Assembly (NCBI GenBank): GCA_001768155.1
Contig: MENC01000276.1
Coordinates: forward strand, 262 to 15,211
DNA: 14,950 nt
DNA from: Bacteroidetes bacterium GWA2_30_7
GTDB lineage: Bacteria > Bacteroidota > Bacteroidia > Bacteroidales > GWF2-33-38
Direction: 5' to 3'
Notes under the pieces: generated by a model
What the model was told of the DNA's origin: nothing
The model's input: only the letters and a program-made list of their open reading frames with translations
The model's database searches: none
Shown: piece after piece, positions 1 through 6,754 of the stretch
Numbering within the stretch: position 1 is the first letter of the stretch
Layout of the letters: the number at the start of each line of letters is the position of its first letter
Made by a program: the position numbers and the translations under genes

Positions 1-1136
1 TTTTCAAAAGTTCTGGGATTTTCTTCTTTATTAAATGGATTGTAATCTTGATTTACTTCAATTTTTGGAAATTTGACTTGAGTATTTTTTGTAAACATAG
101 GTATATCAACCTTTTGCAAAACATCAAAGTCAATAGAAGGAACAATATTGAATTTTCCTAATGCTTCACGAACTGATGCTATAATAATGTGATTTATTGA
201 ATTTTCGTCTTCAAATTTTATTTCAGTTTTTGTTGGATGAATATTCACATCAATTTTTGCAGGGTCGATGTCGAAATAAATAAAATATCCGGGAAAAAAT
301 CCGGGTTGAATTAATTTATCATAACACGACATAACCGACCTGTAAAAATATGGATGTCGCATATATCTGCCATTTACAAAAAAATATTGCTCCGAAGAGG
401 TTTTTCTTGCATATTCGGGTTTTCCTACAAAACCATAAATATTGCCTAATAAAGTTTCAGTTTTAATTGCTACAAGCGATTGATTTATAGCTTTTCCAAT
501 CAAATTAACTATTCGTTGTTTCAGATTGCTTTTTGGCAAATGAATAATTTCGTTATCGTTATGGAAAAGACTCATTTCAATTTCGGGACGGCACAATGCA
601 ATTCGCTGAAATTCGACTATAATATTTCTAAATTCTGTATTATCGGATTTTAAAAACTTGCGACGGGCAGGAACATTAAAAAAAATATTTTTGACAGAAA
701 TCTGTGTTCCTTTTGAGCAAGAGCAAGGTTCTTGTTTATGAACAATTGAATCTGAAATTTCTATATATGTACCAACTTCTTGATTCTCTTTTTTGGTTTT
801 CATTTCAACCTGAGCAATAGCAGCAATTGATGCGAGTGCTTCGCCTCTGAAACCCATTGTTTGGATTAGAAATAAGTCGTTTATGTTTCTGATTTTTGAT
901 GTAGCATGTCGTTCAAAAGAAAGCCGGGCGTCGGTTTCAGACATTCCGGTTCCGTTATCGGTTATTTGAATTAAAGTTCGTCCGGCATCTTTAATGTTAA
1001 CTTCAACATTATCGGCACCAGAATCTATTGAATTTTCGACTAATTCTTTTACAACTGAAGCCGGACGCTGAATTACTTCACCTGCAGCTATTTGATTTGC
1101 AACTGAATCGGGTAATAATTGAATAATATCTGACAT
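1..1136 (-). CDS. mutL: DNA mismatch repair protein MutL, N-terminal part (cut by window edge)
   Basis: MutL is the GHKL-ATPase mismatch-repair protein that links MutS recognition to strand cutting. Reading the minus strand from the ATG at 1136 gives about 378 residues, open to the window edge, so the C-terminal dimerisation/endonuclease domain is not visible. All N-terminal signatures are present: IAAGEV near residue 16, KELVEN with the expected catalytic Glu31 and Mg-ligand Asn35, the ATP-binding loop ITDNGTGM (Asp60), RHATSKI near 76, then GFRGEAL, the NIFFNVPARRK segment, FVNGRYM and DVNIHPTKTEIKF. The last visible residues are a hydrophilic linker. The start is fixed by the conserved opening (LLPDSVANQIAAGE). 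It begins 5 bases after the stop of the small gene at 1142-1414, so the two are probably cotranscribed. Nothing in the visible part is abnormal. Confidence 0.97.
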   Translation of the reverse strand, partial: MSDIIQLLPDSVANQIAAGEVIQRPASVVKELVENSIDSGADNVEVNIKDAGRTLIQITDNGTGMSETDARLSFERHATSKIRNINDLFLIQTMGFRGEALASIAAIAQVEMKTKKENQEVGTYIEISDSIVHKQEPCSCSKGTQISVKNIFFNVPARRKFLKSDNTEFRNIIVEFQRIALCRPEIEMSLFHNDNEIIHLPKSNLKQRIVNLIGKAINQSLVAIKTETLLGNIYGFVGKPEYARKTSSEQYFFVNGRYMRHPYFYRSVMSCYDKLIQPGFFPGYFIYFDIDPAKIDVNIHPTKTEIKFEDENSINHIIIASVREALGKFNIVPSIDFDVLQKVDIPMFTKNTQVKFPKIEVNQDYNPFNKEENPRTFE

Positions 1137-1141
1137 CAGGC

Positions 1142-1414
1142 TTATTTATAAAAAAAGTAATACAAAATGAAAAATAGAAATAGGATTATAATTATCAGCC
1201 TTGCGTTCGATTTATTTAATGCTTTTTTTTGATTATTTTTAAGGTTTTCTTTGAAAAAACCTTTCATAATTATTGGCTTGTCCGAAAAATTTATACGAGA
1301 CTCTGCACTTTCATTTTTTAACTTTTCCAGTTCTTCTTTTCTCTCATCGTAATAACGTGGAGAATAATTAAAACTCTTATGTTTAGGCAGTTTAAAAAAA
1401 CCAGGAAGTCCCAT
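1142..1414 (-). CDS. Small conserved-looking protein with a C-terminal membrane anchor, upstream of mutL
   Basis: A 90-residue protein of unknown function. The N-terminus is short and basic (MGLPGFFKLPKHKSFNY, then SPRYYDERKEELEKL), followed by a charged helical stretch and a very hydrophobic C-terminal segment at about residues 71-89 (LIIIILFLFFILYYFF). This gives the look of a tail-anchored inner-membrane protein with its body in the cytoplasm. I recall small Bacteroidota proteins with the same KHKxFxYxPRYYD-type opening next to mutL, sometimes mislabelled as riboflavin synthase subunits, but I cannot confirm this here. It ends 5 bases before mutL and looks like the first gene of that transcript. 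There is a TAnnTTTG box at 1429-1436, about 15 bases before the start codon. Confidence 0.75.
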   Translation of the reverse strand: MGLPGFFKLPKHKSFNYSPRYYDERKEELEKLKNESAESRINFSDKPIIMKGFFKENLKNNQKKALNKSNARLIIIILFLFFILYYFFYK

Positions 1415-1428
1415 AATGTAATTTTAAA

Positions 1429-1436
1429 CAAATGTA
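1429..1436 (-). promoter_or_regulatory. Possible -7 box for the small gene-mutL unit
   Basis: On the minus strand this reads TACATTTG, matching the Bacteroidota -7 consensus TAnnTTTG. At the expected 19-base spacing (1456-1459) the minus strand reads TTTC, three of four matches to TTTG. It lies about 15 bases before the start codon at 1414, implying a very short leader. Confidence 0.45.
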
Positions 1437-1494
1437 ATAATTTTTATGCTTAACTGAAATTTGGATTACAAAATTGACATTTTATAACATTTGC

Positions 1495-1524
1495 AAAAAA
1501 AAAGGCTACATTTTTTATAGCCTT
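1495..1524 (-). terminator. Intrinsic terminator after the dipeptidase gene
   Basis: Minus-strand arms AAGGCTA (1524-1518) and TAGCCTT (1508-1502) form a 7-bp stem with a 9-base loop, followed directly by a run of T (plus-strand A run 1495-1503). It starts 15 bases after the dipeptidase stop codon and separates that gene from the small gene-mutL unit. Confidence 0.8.
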
Positions 1525-1538
1525 CAGAAAAAACAATT

Positions 1539-2912
1539 TTAAGCTTTAAACGTTTCTGTATAATATTTATAAAAATAAGGAATAGTTTCAATTCCTTTAT
1601 AAAAGTTATATAATGGATAATTCTCATTTGGAGAATGAATAGCATCACTTTCTAATCCAAAACCCATTAAAATAGTCTTAATTCCAAGTACATTTTCGAA
1701 AGTCGAAATTATTGGAATACTACCACCACTTCTGTAAGGAACAGGTTGTTTTCCAAATGTTTTGATATATGCTTTTTCTGCGGCTTTATATGCAAGAGTA
1801 TCAATTGGGCAAACATAACCCTGACCTCCATGTAAAGTTTTAACTACTATTTTTACACTCGATGGAGTAACTGATGCAATATAATCTTTAAATAATTTTG
1901 CAATTTTTTCATGGTTTTGATTTGGTACTAATCTGCACGAAACTTTTGCATAGGCTTTAGAAGGTAAAACGGTTTTTGCACCTTCACCGGTATAACCTCC
2001 CCAAATTCCACAAACGTCAAATGTTGGTCTAATTCCTGTTCTTTCTATTGTAGAATATCCAACTTCTCCCGACAATTCTACAACTTCAATAGATTTTTTA
2101 AATTCAGTTTCATTAAATGGAGCTTGTGATAAAAGTGTTCTTTCCTCCTGTGAAACATTATGCACGTCATCGTAAAATCCAGGAATTGTAATTTTGCCAT
2201 TTTCATCAATTATATCAGCAATAATTTTTGAAAGAACATTTATTGGATTTGCAACTGCTCCGCCAAAAATTCCGGAATGTAAATCTCTTGATGGACCAGT
2301 AACTTCTATTTCCCAATAAGCCAAACCTCTTAATCCTGTTGTAATTGACGGAATATCTTTTGAATACATTCCAGTATCAGAAACTAATATTATATCTGCT
2401 TTAAGAAGTTCTTTATTATCTATACAAAATTGTTCAAGACTTGGAGAGCCGACTTCTTCTTCGCCTTCGACCATAAATTTCACGTTACATGGTAATTTGT
2501 CGGTTTTTACCATAAATTCAAATGCTTTTATTTGCATAAATAGTTGCCCCTTATCGTCATCGGCACCACGAGCATATATTTTTTCGTCGCGAATTTCAGG
2601 CTCAAAAGGAGGCGATTTCCATAAATCTAATGGTTCTGCCGGCATTACATCATAATGCCCGTAAATTAATATTGTGGGAAGTTGTGGGTTTATAATTTTT
2701 TCTGCAAATATTACTGGATTTCCTTTTGAGGTCATTACTTCTGCCATATCAGCACCGGCATTTATAAATGCACTTTTAAGATATAATGCAGCTTTACGCA
2801 TATCTTCCTTATTTTCAGATTTTGCACTTATCGAAGGAATTCTGATTAAGCCAAAAAGCTCGTCAATAAATCTATCTTTGTTATTAAGAATATAATTTTT
2901 AATATCTTCCAT
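1539..2912 (-). CDS. M20-family dipeptidase / metallopeptidase
   Basis: A cytoplasmic di-zinc aminoacyl dipeptidase of the M20 family, in the branch related to carnosinase and CNDP2, which releases amino acids from short peptides. From the ATG at 2912 it has 457 residues, normal for the family. Visible metal and catalytic residues in this numbering are GHYDVMP (His86, Asp88), GADDDKG (bridging Asp119), EGEEEVGS (general-base Glu152, ligand Glu153), VSDTGM (Asp179) and the last ligand His426 in DAIHSPNENY. The inserted dimerisation domain runs from about 195 to 385 and contains the conserved DLHSGIFGG. A GTG codon precedes the ATG by one codon (2915), but I prefer the ATG because it starts the usual acidic helix. 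It is monocistronic, with a -7-like box upstream and a clear terminator downstream. The exact peptide substrate cannot be read from sequence. Confidence 0.95.
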   Translation of the reverse strand: MEDIKNYILNNKDRFIDELFGLIRIPSISAKSENKEDMRKAALYLKSAFINAGADMAEVMTSKGNPVIFAEKIINPQLPTILIYGHYDVMPAEPLDLWKSPPFEPEIRDEKIYARGADDDKGQLFMQIKAFEFMVKTDKLPCNVKFMVEGEEEVGSPSLEQFCIDNKELLKADIILVSDTGMYSKDIPSITTGLRGLAYWEIEVTGPSRDLHSGIFGGAVANPINVLSKIIADIIDENGKITIPGFYDDVHNVSQEERTLLSQAPFNETEFKKSIEVVELSGEVGYSTIERTGIRPTFDVCGIWGGYTGEGAKTVLPSKAYAKVSCRLVPNQNHEKIAKLFKDYIASVTPSSVKIVVKTLHGGQGYVCPIDTLAYKAAEKAYIKTFGKQPVPYRSGGSIPIISTFENVLGIKTILMGFGLESDAIHSPNENYPLYNFYKGIETIPYFYKYYTETFKA

Positions 2913-2937
2913 CACTTCTAAAATTTTAAATAGTTTT

Positions 2938-2945
2938 CAAATCTA
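2938..2945 (-). promoter_or_regulatory. Possible -7 box for the dipeptidase gene
   Basis: The minus strand reads TAGATTTG, matching TAnnTTTG, 25 bases before the ATG at 2912. At 19-base spacing (2965-2968) the minus strand reads TTTT, so the -33 element is imperfect. Confidence 0.4.
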
Positions 2946-2977
2946 AAAAAAACAATAGAATAGAAAAAATATTTTTT

Positions 2978-3019
2978 ATTTACGATTTAGGATTTACGAT
3001 TTAGGATTTGCGATTTTGG
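2978..3019. repeat. 14-bp tandem repeat, three copies
   Basis: The unit ATTTACGATTTAGG occurs exactly at 2978-2991 and 2992-3005, then once more with two changes (ATTTGCGATTTTGG) at 3006-3019. Just downstream, AATCGTA at 3035-3041 is the reverse complement of the TACGATT inside the unit, so weak hairpins are possible. The rest of the 345-base gap between the divergent dipeptidase and rplU genes holds only AT-rich sequence and the rplU promoter. I see no gene in it. Confidence 0.75.
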
Positions 3020-3191
3020 GGACTTAGGTTTAGGCAATCGTATATCGTACATCTAATATCGGAAATTTAAAAAACAATGTTTTTTCTTATTCGCACTAAC
3101 TACATATGAACCCATAAATAGCTTAAAGATTTATTTAAAACTTAAATTCAGCACATTTAAAAATTTAGAAAATAAAAAATCAATAGAAAAC

Positions 3192-3222
3192 TTTGTAAAT
3201 AATTAAAACTTTAATACTTTTG
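3192..3222 (+). promoter_or_regulatory. Bacteroidota-type promoter of rplU-rpmA
   Basis: TTTG at 3192-3195, exactly 19 bases, then TACTTTTG at 3215-3222. This is a perfect match to the established TTTG-N19-TAnnTTTG vegetative promoter of Bacteroidota. Transcription should start near 3228, leaving a leader of about 33 bases before the rplU ATG. Confidence 0.85.
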
Positions 3223-3260
3223 CAGTCCAAAGTTTTTAAATAAAGTAAAGATTAATTGTA

Positions 3261-3572
3261 ATGTACGCAATTGTTGATATAGCTGGAAAGCAATATAAGG
3301 TTGAAAAAAACAAAAAAATTTATGTTAATAACCTTGAAAGCGAAGATGGAGCTAAAGTAGAATTTGAAAATGTATTGTTAGTTGACAATGATGGTAAAAT
3401 TCAGGTAGGAACTCCAAATGTAAATGGCGCAAAAGTATCTGCTTCTGTTTTAGCCCACGTAAAAGCTGATAAAGTACTGATTTTCAAAAAGAAAAAGAAA
3501 AAAGGTTATCAAACTCTAAATGGTCACCGTCAACCGATGACTCAAATACAAATAGAAGATATCATTGTTTAA
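3261..3572 (+). CDS. rplU: 50S ribosomal protein L21 (bL21)
   Basis: Large-subunit ribosomal protein bL21, which binds 23S rRNA. At 103 residues it has the normal length. It shows the family opening MYAIVDIAGKQYKV, the central acidic beta strands, and the basic rRNA-binding C-terminal region at about residues 75-95 (FKKKKKKGYQTLNGHRQ). It starts at the only sensible ATG, just behind the promoter, and is followed after 19 bases by rpmA, the usual rplU-rpmA pair. No sign of decay. Confidence 0.98.
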   Translation: MYAIVDIAGKQYKVEKNKKIYVNNLESEDGAKVEFENVLLVDNDGKIQVGTPNVNGAKVSASVLAHVKADKVLIFKKKKKKGYQTLNGHRQPMTQIQIEDIIV

Positions 3573-3591
3573 TTTCAAATAAAGTTAGAAA

Positions 3592-3855
3592 ATGGCACAT
3601 AAAAAAGGAGCCGGAAGTTCAAGAAACGGCAGAGAATCGCATAGTAAGAGATTAGGAGTTAAATTGTATGGTGGTCAATTTGCAGAATCAGGCAATATTT
3701 TGGTTCGTCAAAGAGGCACTGTTCATTATCCAGATACTAATGTAGGAATGGGAAAAGACCATACATTATTTGCACTTACAAATGGCACAGTTGTGTTTAC
3801 TAAAAAAAGAGATAACAGGTCGTACGTTTCTATTCAGCCTATTGCTGCTGAGTAA
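3592..3855 (+). CDS. rpmA: 50S ribosomal protein L27 (bL27)
   Basis: Large-subunit protein bL27, whose N-terminal tail reaches towards the peptidyl-transferase centre. It has 87 residues with the typical start MAHKKGAGSSRNGRES and the GVKLYGGQ and GNILVRQRGT signatures. The protein begins directly with the mature-type MAHKKG and lacks the cleavable N-terminal extension found in Firmicutes. It is cotranscribed with rplU and ends 20 bases before a strong terminator. Confidence 0.98.
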   Translation: MAHKKGAGSSRNGRESHSKRLGVKLYGGQFAESGNILVRQRGTVHYPDTNVGMGKDHTLFALTNGTVVFTKKRDNRSYVSIQPIAAE

Positions 3856-3875
3856 ATTCAAACTATATATTAATG

Positions 3876-3912
3876 AAATCCTGATTTTAAAATAAAGTCA
3901 GGATTTTTTTTT
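3876..3912 (+). terminator. Intrinsic terminator after rplU-rpmA
   Basis: AAATCCTGA (3876-3884) pairs perfectly with TCAGGATTT (3898-3906) around a 13-base loop, and a run of nine T follows (3904-3912). It closes the ribosomal protein operon before serS. Confidence 0.9.
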
Positions 3913-3956
3913 ACAATTTAAAATTATAGATAAATTGCACAAAAATTATTTTATTT

Positions 3957-5231
3957 ATGCTCACAATTAAATTTATCCAAGAAAATAAAGACTTCGTTAT
4001 CGACAGACTTTCTGTTAAAAAATTTGACGGAAAAGAAAGAATTGAGAAAATAATTGAACTTGATAACGAACGTAAAAACACACAGTTTCAACTTGACCAA
4101 AAACTAGCTCAGTTAAATACAATATCGAAAGAAATTGGAAGCCTTTTTCAGGCTGGAAAAACGGTAGAAGCTAATAATGCTCGTCAGAAAACATCTGATT
4201 TAAAAGATGAAATCAAAGTATTTGAACAAAATTTAGCTGAAATTGAAAAGAAAATAACTTCAATTTTAGTTCAAATTCCAAATATTCCTCACACATCTGT
4301 TCCTATCGGAAGAGGTGCAGAAGATAATCCAATTATAAGAAGTGGTGGAATTATTCCACAAGCCGGCTCAAAAAAATTTCCTCATTGGGAATTAACTGAT
4401 AAATATAAAATTATTGATTTCGAGCTTGGTAACAAACTTACCGGTGCAGGTTTCCCTGTTTACAAAGGAAAAGGAGCTAAATTACAACGTGCTTTAATTA
4501 ATTTTTTTCTTGATGAAGCCGGAAAAGAAGGTTATATGGAGGTTCAACCACCAATTCTTGTAAACGAAGATTCCGGATTTGGAACTGGTCAATTACCTGA
4601 TAAAGAAGGACAAATGTATCATGTTGGAATTGATAATTTATATCTTATTCCAACCGCCGAAGTTCCTGTTACAAATATATATAGAGATGTTTTGCTTAAT
4701 GCAAAAGATTTTCCAGTAAAAAATACTGCATATACACCATGTTTCAGACGTGAAGCCGGTTCTTACGGAAAAGATGTTAGAGGCTTAAATCGACTTCATC
4801 AATTCGATAAGGTTGAAATTGTTAGGCTCGAACATCCTTCAAATTCTTATGATGCGTTAGAGCAAATGGTAAATTATGTTGAAAGTCTTGTTAAAAAGCT
4901 GGAATTACCATATCGTATTGTTTTACTTTGTGGCGGAGATATGGGATTTACATCAGCTAAAACTTATGATTTTGAAGTTTATTCAGCAGGGCAAGATAAG
5001 TGGCTGGAGGTAAGCTCGGTATCAAATTTCGAATCGTATCAATCTAACAGATTAAAGCTAAGATTTAAAGAAGATAGCGAGAAAAAAACTCAATTTGCTC
5101 ATACTTTAAATGGAAGTGCTTTGGCTTTGCCTAGAATTGTTGCTGCTTTACTTGAAAATAATCAAACAGAAAAAGGAATAGAAATTCCAGAAATTTTGAG
5201 AAAATACACAGGTTTTGACATTATAGATTAA
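3957..5231 (+). CDS. serS: Serine--tRNA ligase (SerRS)
   Basis: Class II aminoacyl-tRNA synthetase charging tRNA-Ser (and tRNA-Sec where present) with serine in the cytoplasm. It has 424 residues, the normal size. The N-terminal two-helix coiled coil that grips the long variable arm of tRNA-Ser spans about residues 28-105. The catalytic core follows: TAE (233-235) of the serine site, motif 2 with FRREAG (263-268), and motif 3 NGSALALPRIVAALLENNQ (385-403) with the conserved Arg393. It starts at an ATG with no recognisable Shine-Dalgarno sequence, which is usual here. It lies 45 bases after the rpmA terminator and so is probably transcribed separately, though I could not find a clean promoter box. 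An inserted palindromic element lies between its stop codon and its apparent terminator. Confidence 0.98.
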   Translation: MLTIKFIQENKDFVIDRLSVKKFDGKERIEKIIELDNERKNTQFQLDQKLAQLNTISKEIGSLFQAGKTVEANNARQKTSDLKDEIKVFEQNLAEIEKKITSILVQIPNIPHTSVPIGRGAEDNPIIRSGGIIPQAGSKKFPHWELTDKYKIIDFELGNKLTGAGFPVYKGKGAKLQRALINFFLDEAGKEGYMEVQPPILVNEDSGFGTGQLPDKEGQMYHVGIDNLYLIPTAEVPVTNIYRDVLLNAKDFPVKNTAYTPCFRREAGSYGKDVRGLNRLHQFDKVEIVRLEHPSNSYDALEQMVNYVESLVKKLELPYRIVLLCGGDMGFTSAKTYDFEVYSAGQDKWLEVSSVSNFESYQSNRLKLRFKEDSEKKTQFAHTLNGSALALPRIVAALLENNQTEKGIEIPEILRKYTGFDIID

Positions 5232-5256
5232 TCAATGCGAACAATTTTAATTAGTT

Positions 5257-5395
5257 ACAATACCTTTAATCCGCAAGACTGCCGTCATTGCGAACGCTGT
5301 GAAGCAATCTCTTATTAAATGCAGATTGCTTTGTGTCCTCGCAATGACTTAACATTCGGCTACTTAGCATAAGTCTTTCGGATTTAAGGACAATA
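5257..5395. mobile_element. Small palindromic MITE-like element (element 1) with 6-bp target duplication
   Basis: The element proper is 5263-5389 (127 bp). Its ends are an imperfect inverted repeat: CCTTTAATCCGCAAGACT (5263-5280) against AGTCTTTCGGATTTAAGG (5372-5389), 16 of 18 positions complementary. It is flanked on both sides, without a gap, by the direct repeat ACAATA (5257-5262 and 5390-5395), as expected of a target-site duplication. Inside is a second palindrome: GTCATTGCGA (5284-5293) pairs with TCGCAATGAC (5339-5348), and AAGCAATCT (5302-5310) with AGATTGCTT (5323-5331), around a 12-base loop. It has no coding capacity, so any movement would need a transposase supplied elsewhere. 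GTCATTGCGA...AAGCAATCT cores resemble dispersed palindromic repeats I recall from several bacterial groups. Confidence 0.8.
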
Positions 5396-5400
5396 TATTT

Positions 5401-5444
5401 AAGGTTTGATGTGAAAAAAAGTTTTTTTACTTTAAACCTTTTTT
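5401..5444 (+). terminator. Probable intrinsic terminator of serS, displaced by element 1
   Basis: AAGGTTT (5401-5407) pairs with AAACCTT (5434-5440). Between them an A run and a T run (5414-5428 region) can extend the hairpin, and the stem ends in a T run (TT of the stem plus 5441-5444). It lies about 170 bases after the serS stop; without element 1 the distance would be about 36 bases. Confidence 0.65.
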
Positions 5445-5490
5445 AATATTTATAATCAAAGAAACATTAATCACCTAAAAATTTAATATT

Positions 5491-5997
5491 ATGAAAACAA
5501 AAAAATTAAAAGGAATTATTCTTGCGATAGCAATAATAATTAGTTCAACTCTCAGTATTAAAGCTCAAGATTTTGAAAAAGGAATGTTGAAAAATATTCC
5601 AAATCTTACTGAAGAGCAAACAAAAAAGATAGAATCTTTAAAAACTCCACACTTGAAACAAATGCTTCCAATAAAAAATCAATTAGGAGAAAAAAAAGCA
5701 CAATTAAATACACTTTCAACTGCCGAAAAAGCTGATATGGTTGCAATAAATAAAAAAATAGATGAAATTGGAGATTTAAAAACACAAATGATGAAAAATC
5801 GTGAAGCTCACAAACAAGAAATCAGAAAAATTTTAACCGAAGAACAAAGATTAATATTTGATATGCACAATGATAAAAAAGAAGATAAACGACCAATGGC
5901 TAATGGAAAAGGAATGAATAGAGGTCCACAAGGAAAAGGAATGATAAGACCAGAGCCTCCTGTTCAGCCGGCTCCTCCAGTAATCGAAAAAGAATAA
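5491..5997 (+). CDS. Spy/CpxP-like periplasmic protein (LTxxQ family)
   Basis: A likely periplasmic stress or metal-binding chaperone of the Spy/CpxP/Metal_resist type. Residues 1-26 form a signal peptide (basic MKTKKLK, hydrophobic GIILAIAIIISSTLS, cleavage after KAQ or just before it). The mature part is helical and carries the LTxxQ signature twice, LTEEQ near residues 39-43 and again near 115-119, which defines the family. The C-terminal tail (about 130-168) is low-complexity, with repeated GKGM, scattered Met and a Pro-rich PEPPVQPAPP stretch. The tail could bind metal or be extended and flexible; this is inference. The next gene, 84 bases downstream, is a regulator with a heavy-metal-associated-like domain, which supports a metal or envelope stress role. 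A terminator lies between the two, so they may be separate transcripts. Confidence 0.8.
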   Translation: MKTKKLKGIILAIAIIISSTLSIKAQDFEKGMLKNIPNLTEEQTKKIESLKTPHLKQMLPIKNQLGEKKAQLNTLSTAEKADMVAINKKIDEIGDLKTQMMKNREAHKQEIRKILTEEQRLIFDMHNDKKEDKRPMANGKGMNRGPQGKGMIRPEPPVQPAPPVIEKE

Positions 5998-6016
5998 CGT
6001 CAGATAAATAAATATT

Positions 6017-6046
6017 AAAAGATTACATTTTTGTAATCTTTTTTTT
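6017..6046 (+). terminator. Intrinsic terminator after the Spy-like gene
   Basis: AAAAGATTAC (6017-6026) and GTAATCTTTT (6033-6042) form a perfect 10-bp stem with a 6-base loop, followed by a T run to 6046. It lies 20 bases after the stop codon. Confidence 0.85.
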
Positions 6047-6081
6047 ATTTTAGTCTTTTTAAAAAAACTGCTTTAATATTT

Positions 6082-6657
6082 ATGCAAACCGAACAAATCA
6101 GGATAAAAAACATGGTATGTATTTGTTGCATTAAAGTTATTACTTGGTTATTTAAAAGCTATGATATTAAAATAAATAAAATAGAACTTGGATTAGCCGA
6201 AATTGTTTACAACGAAAATAATATAACTAAACTTAAAATTGCTGATTTACTTCATGAAAATGGCTTTGAGTTACTTGAAGACCGTGAAAAAATAATAGTT
6301 GAACAAATAAAACTTGCTGTAATTGAGCTTGTTTATCACCTTAATAATGTTGATTCAATTATTAGAAAATCGGAATATATGGTTGAAAAGCTTAACATGA
6401 GCTATCAACAAATTTCAAAGATTTTTTCTAAAAATGAACCAGTTACTTTAGAAAAATTTATTATTCTTCACAAAATCGAACGCATTAAGCAAATGCTTGA
6501 ATCAGATGAATTTACTGTTAGCGAAATTGCATATATGATGGATTATAGCAGTGTTCAGCATTTATCAACTCAGTTTAAGGCAATAACTTCAATAACTCTC
6601 AGCGATTATAAGAAATCGCCTGAAATTTATAGAAAAGCAATAACTGAACTTTATTGA
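6082..6657 (+). CDS. HMA-like domain fused to an AraC-type DNA-binding domain; transcriptional regulator
   Basis: A 191-residue putative metal-responsive regulator. The N-terminal part (about 5-70) resembles a heavy-metal-associated ferredoxin fold: IRIKNMVCICCIKVI holds a C-x-x-C pair (Cys13, Cys16, with Cys15 between), and the domain ends in LLHENGFELLEDRE, like other HMA domains. A helical linker follows (75-115). The C-terminal part (about 118-185) is an AraC-family double helix-turn-helix with EIAYMMDYSSVQHLSTQFK as its second half and a short LSDYKKSPE end. I recall similar short HMA-AraC proteins in Bacteroidota beside metal transporter genes. Here the neighbour is a Spy/CpxP-like gene, its most likely target. 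The metal (copper, silver or zinc) cannot be decided from the sequence. No truncation is seen. Confidence 0.8.
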   Translation: MQTEQIRIKNMVCICCIKVITWLFKSYDIKINKIELGLAEIVYNENNITKLKIADLLHENGFELLEDREKIIVEQIKLAVIELVYHLNNVDSIIRKSEYMVEKLNMSYQQISKIFSKNEPVTLEKFIILHKIERIKQMLESDEFTVSEIAYMMDYSSVQHLSTQFKAITSITLSDYKKSPEIYRKAITELY

Positions 6658-6754
6658 TTTAATGAATTTGTCAAATTATTCATATGGAATTGAAATCACA
6701 AAATCAATAAAAAAAAGTACAATTTGAAAATATTTAGTTTGTAGGCAAGTCGTT

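Noticed and set aside
1466..1648. A minus-strand ORF over the dipeptidase terminator
   Set aside because: It overlaps the real gene's 3' end and its terminator hairpin, and is low-complexity.
2674..2895. A plus-strand ORF inside the dipeptidase gene
   Set aside because: It is antisense to a well-conserved metallopeptidase and is a by-product of that gene's codon use.
5284..5348. The GTCATTGCGA...TCGCAATGAC hairpin as a riboswitch or tRNA-like element
   Set aside because: It matches no tRNA or riboswitch layout, follows rather than precedes a gene, and is better explained as the core of the palindromic element.
6665..6677. The odd palindrome AATTTG-T-CAAATT after the regulator gene
   Set aside because: It is short, purely AT-driven, has no T run and no clear partner site.
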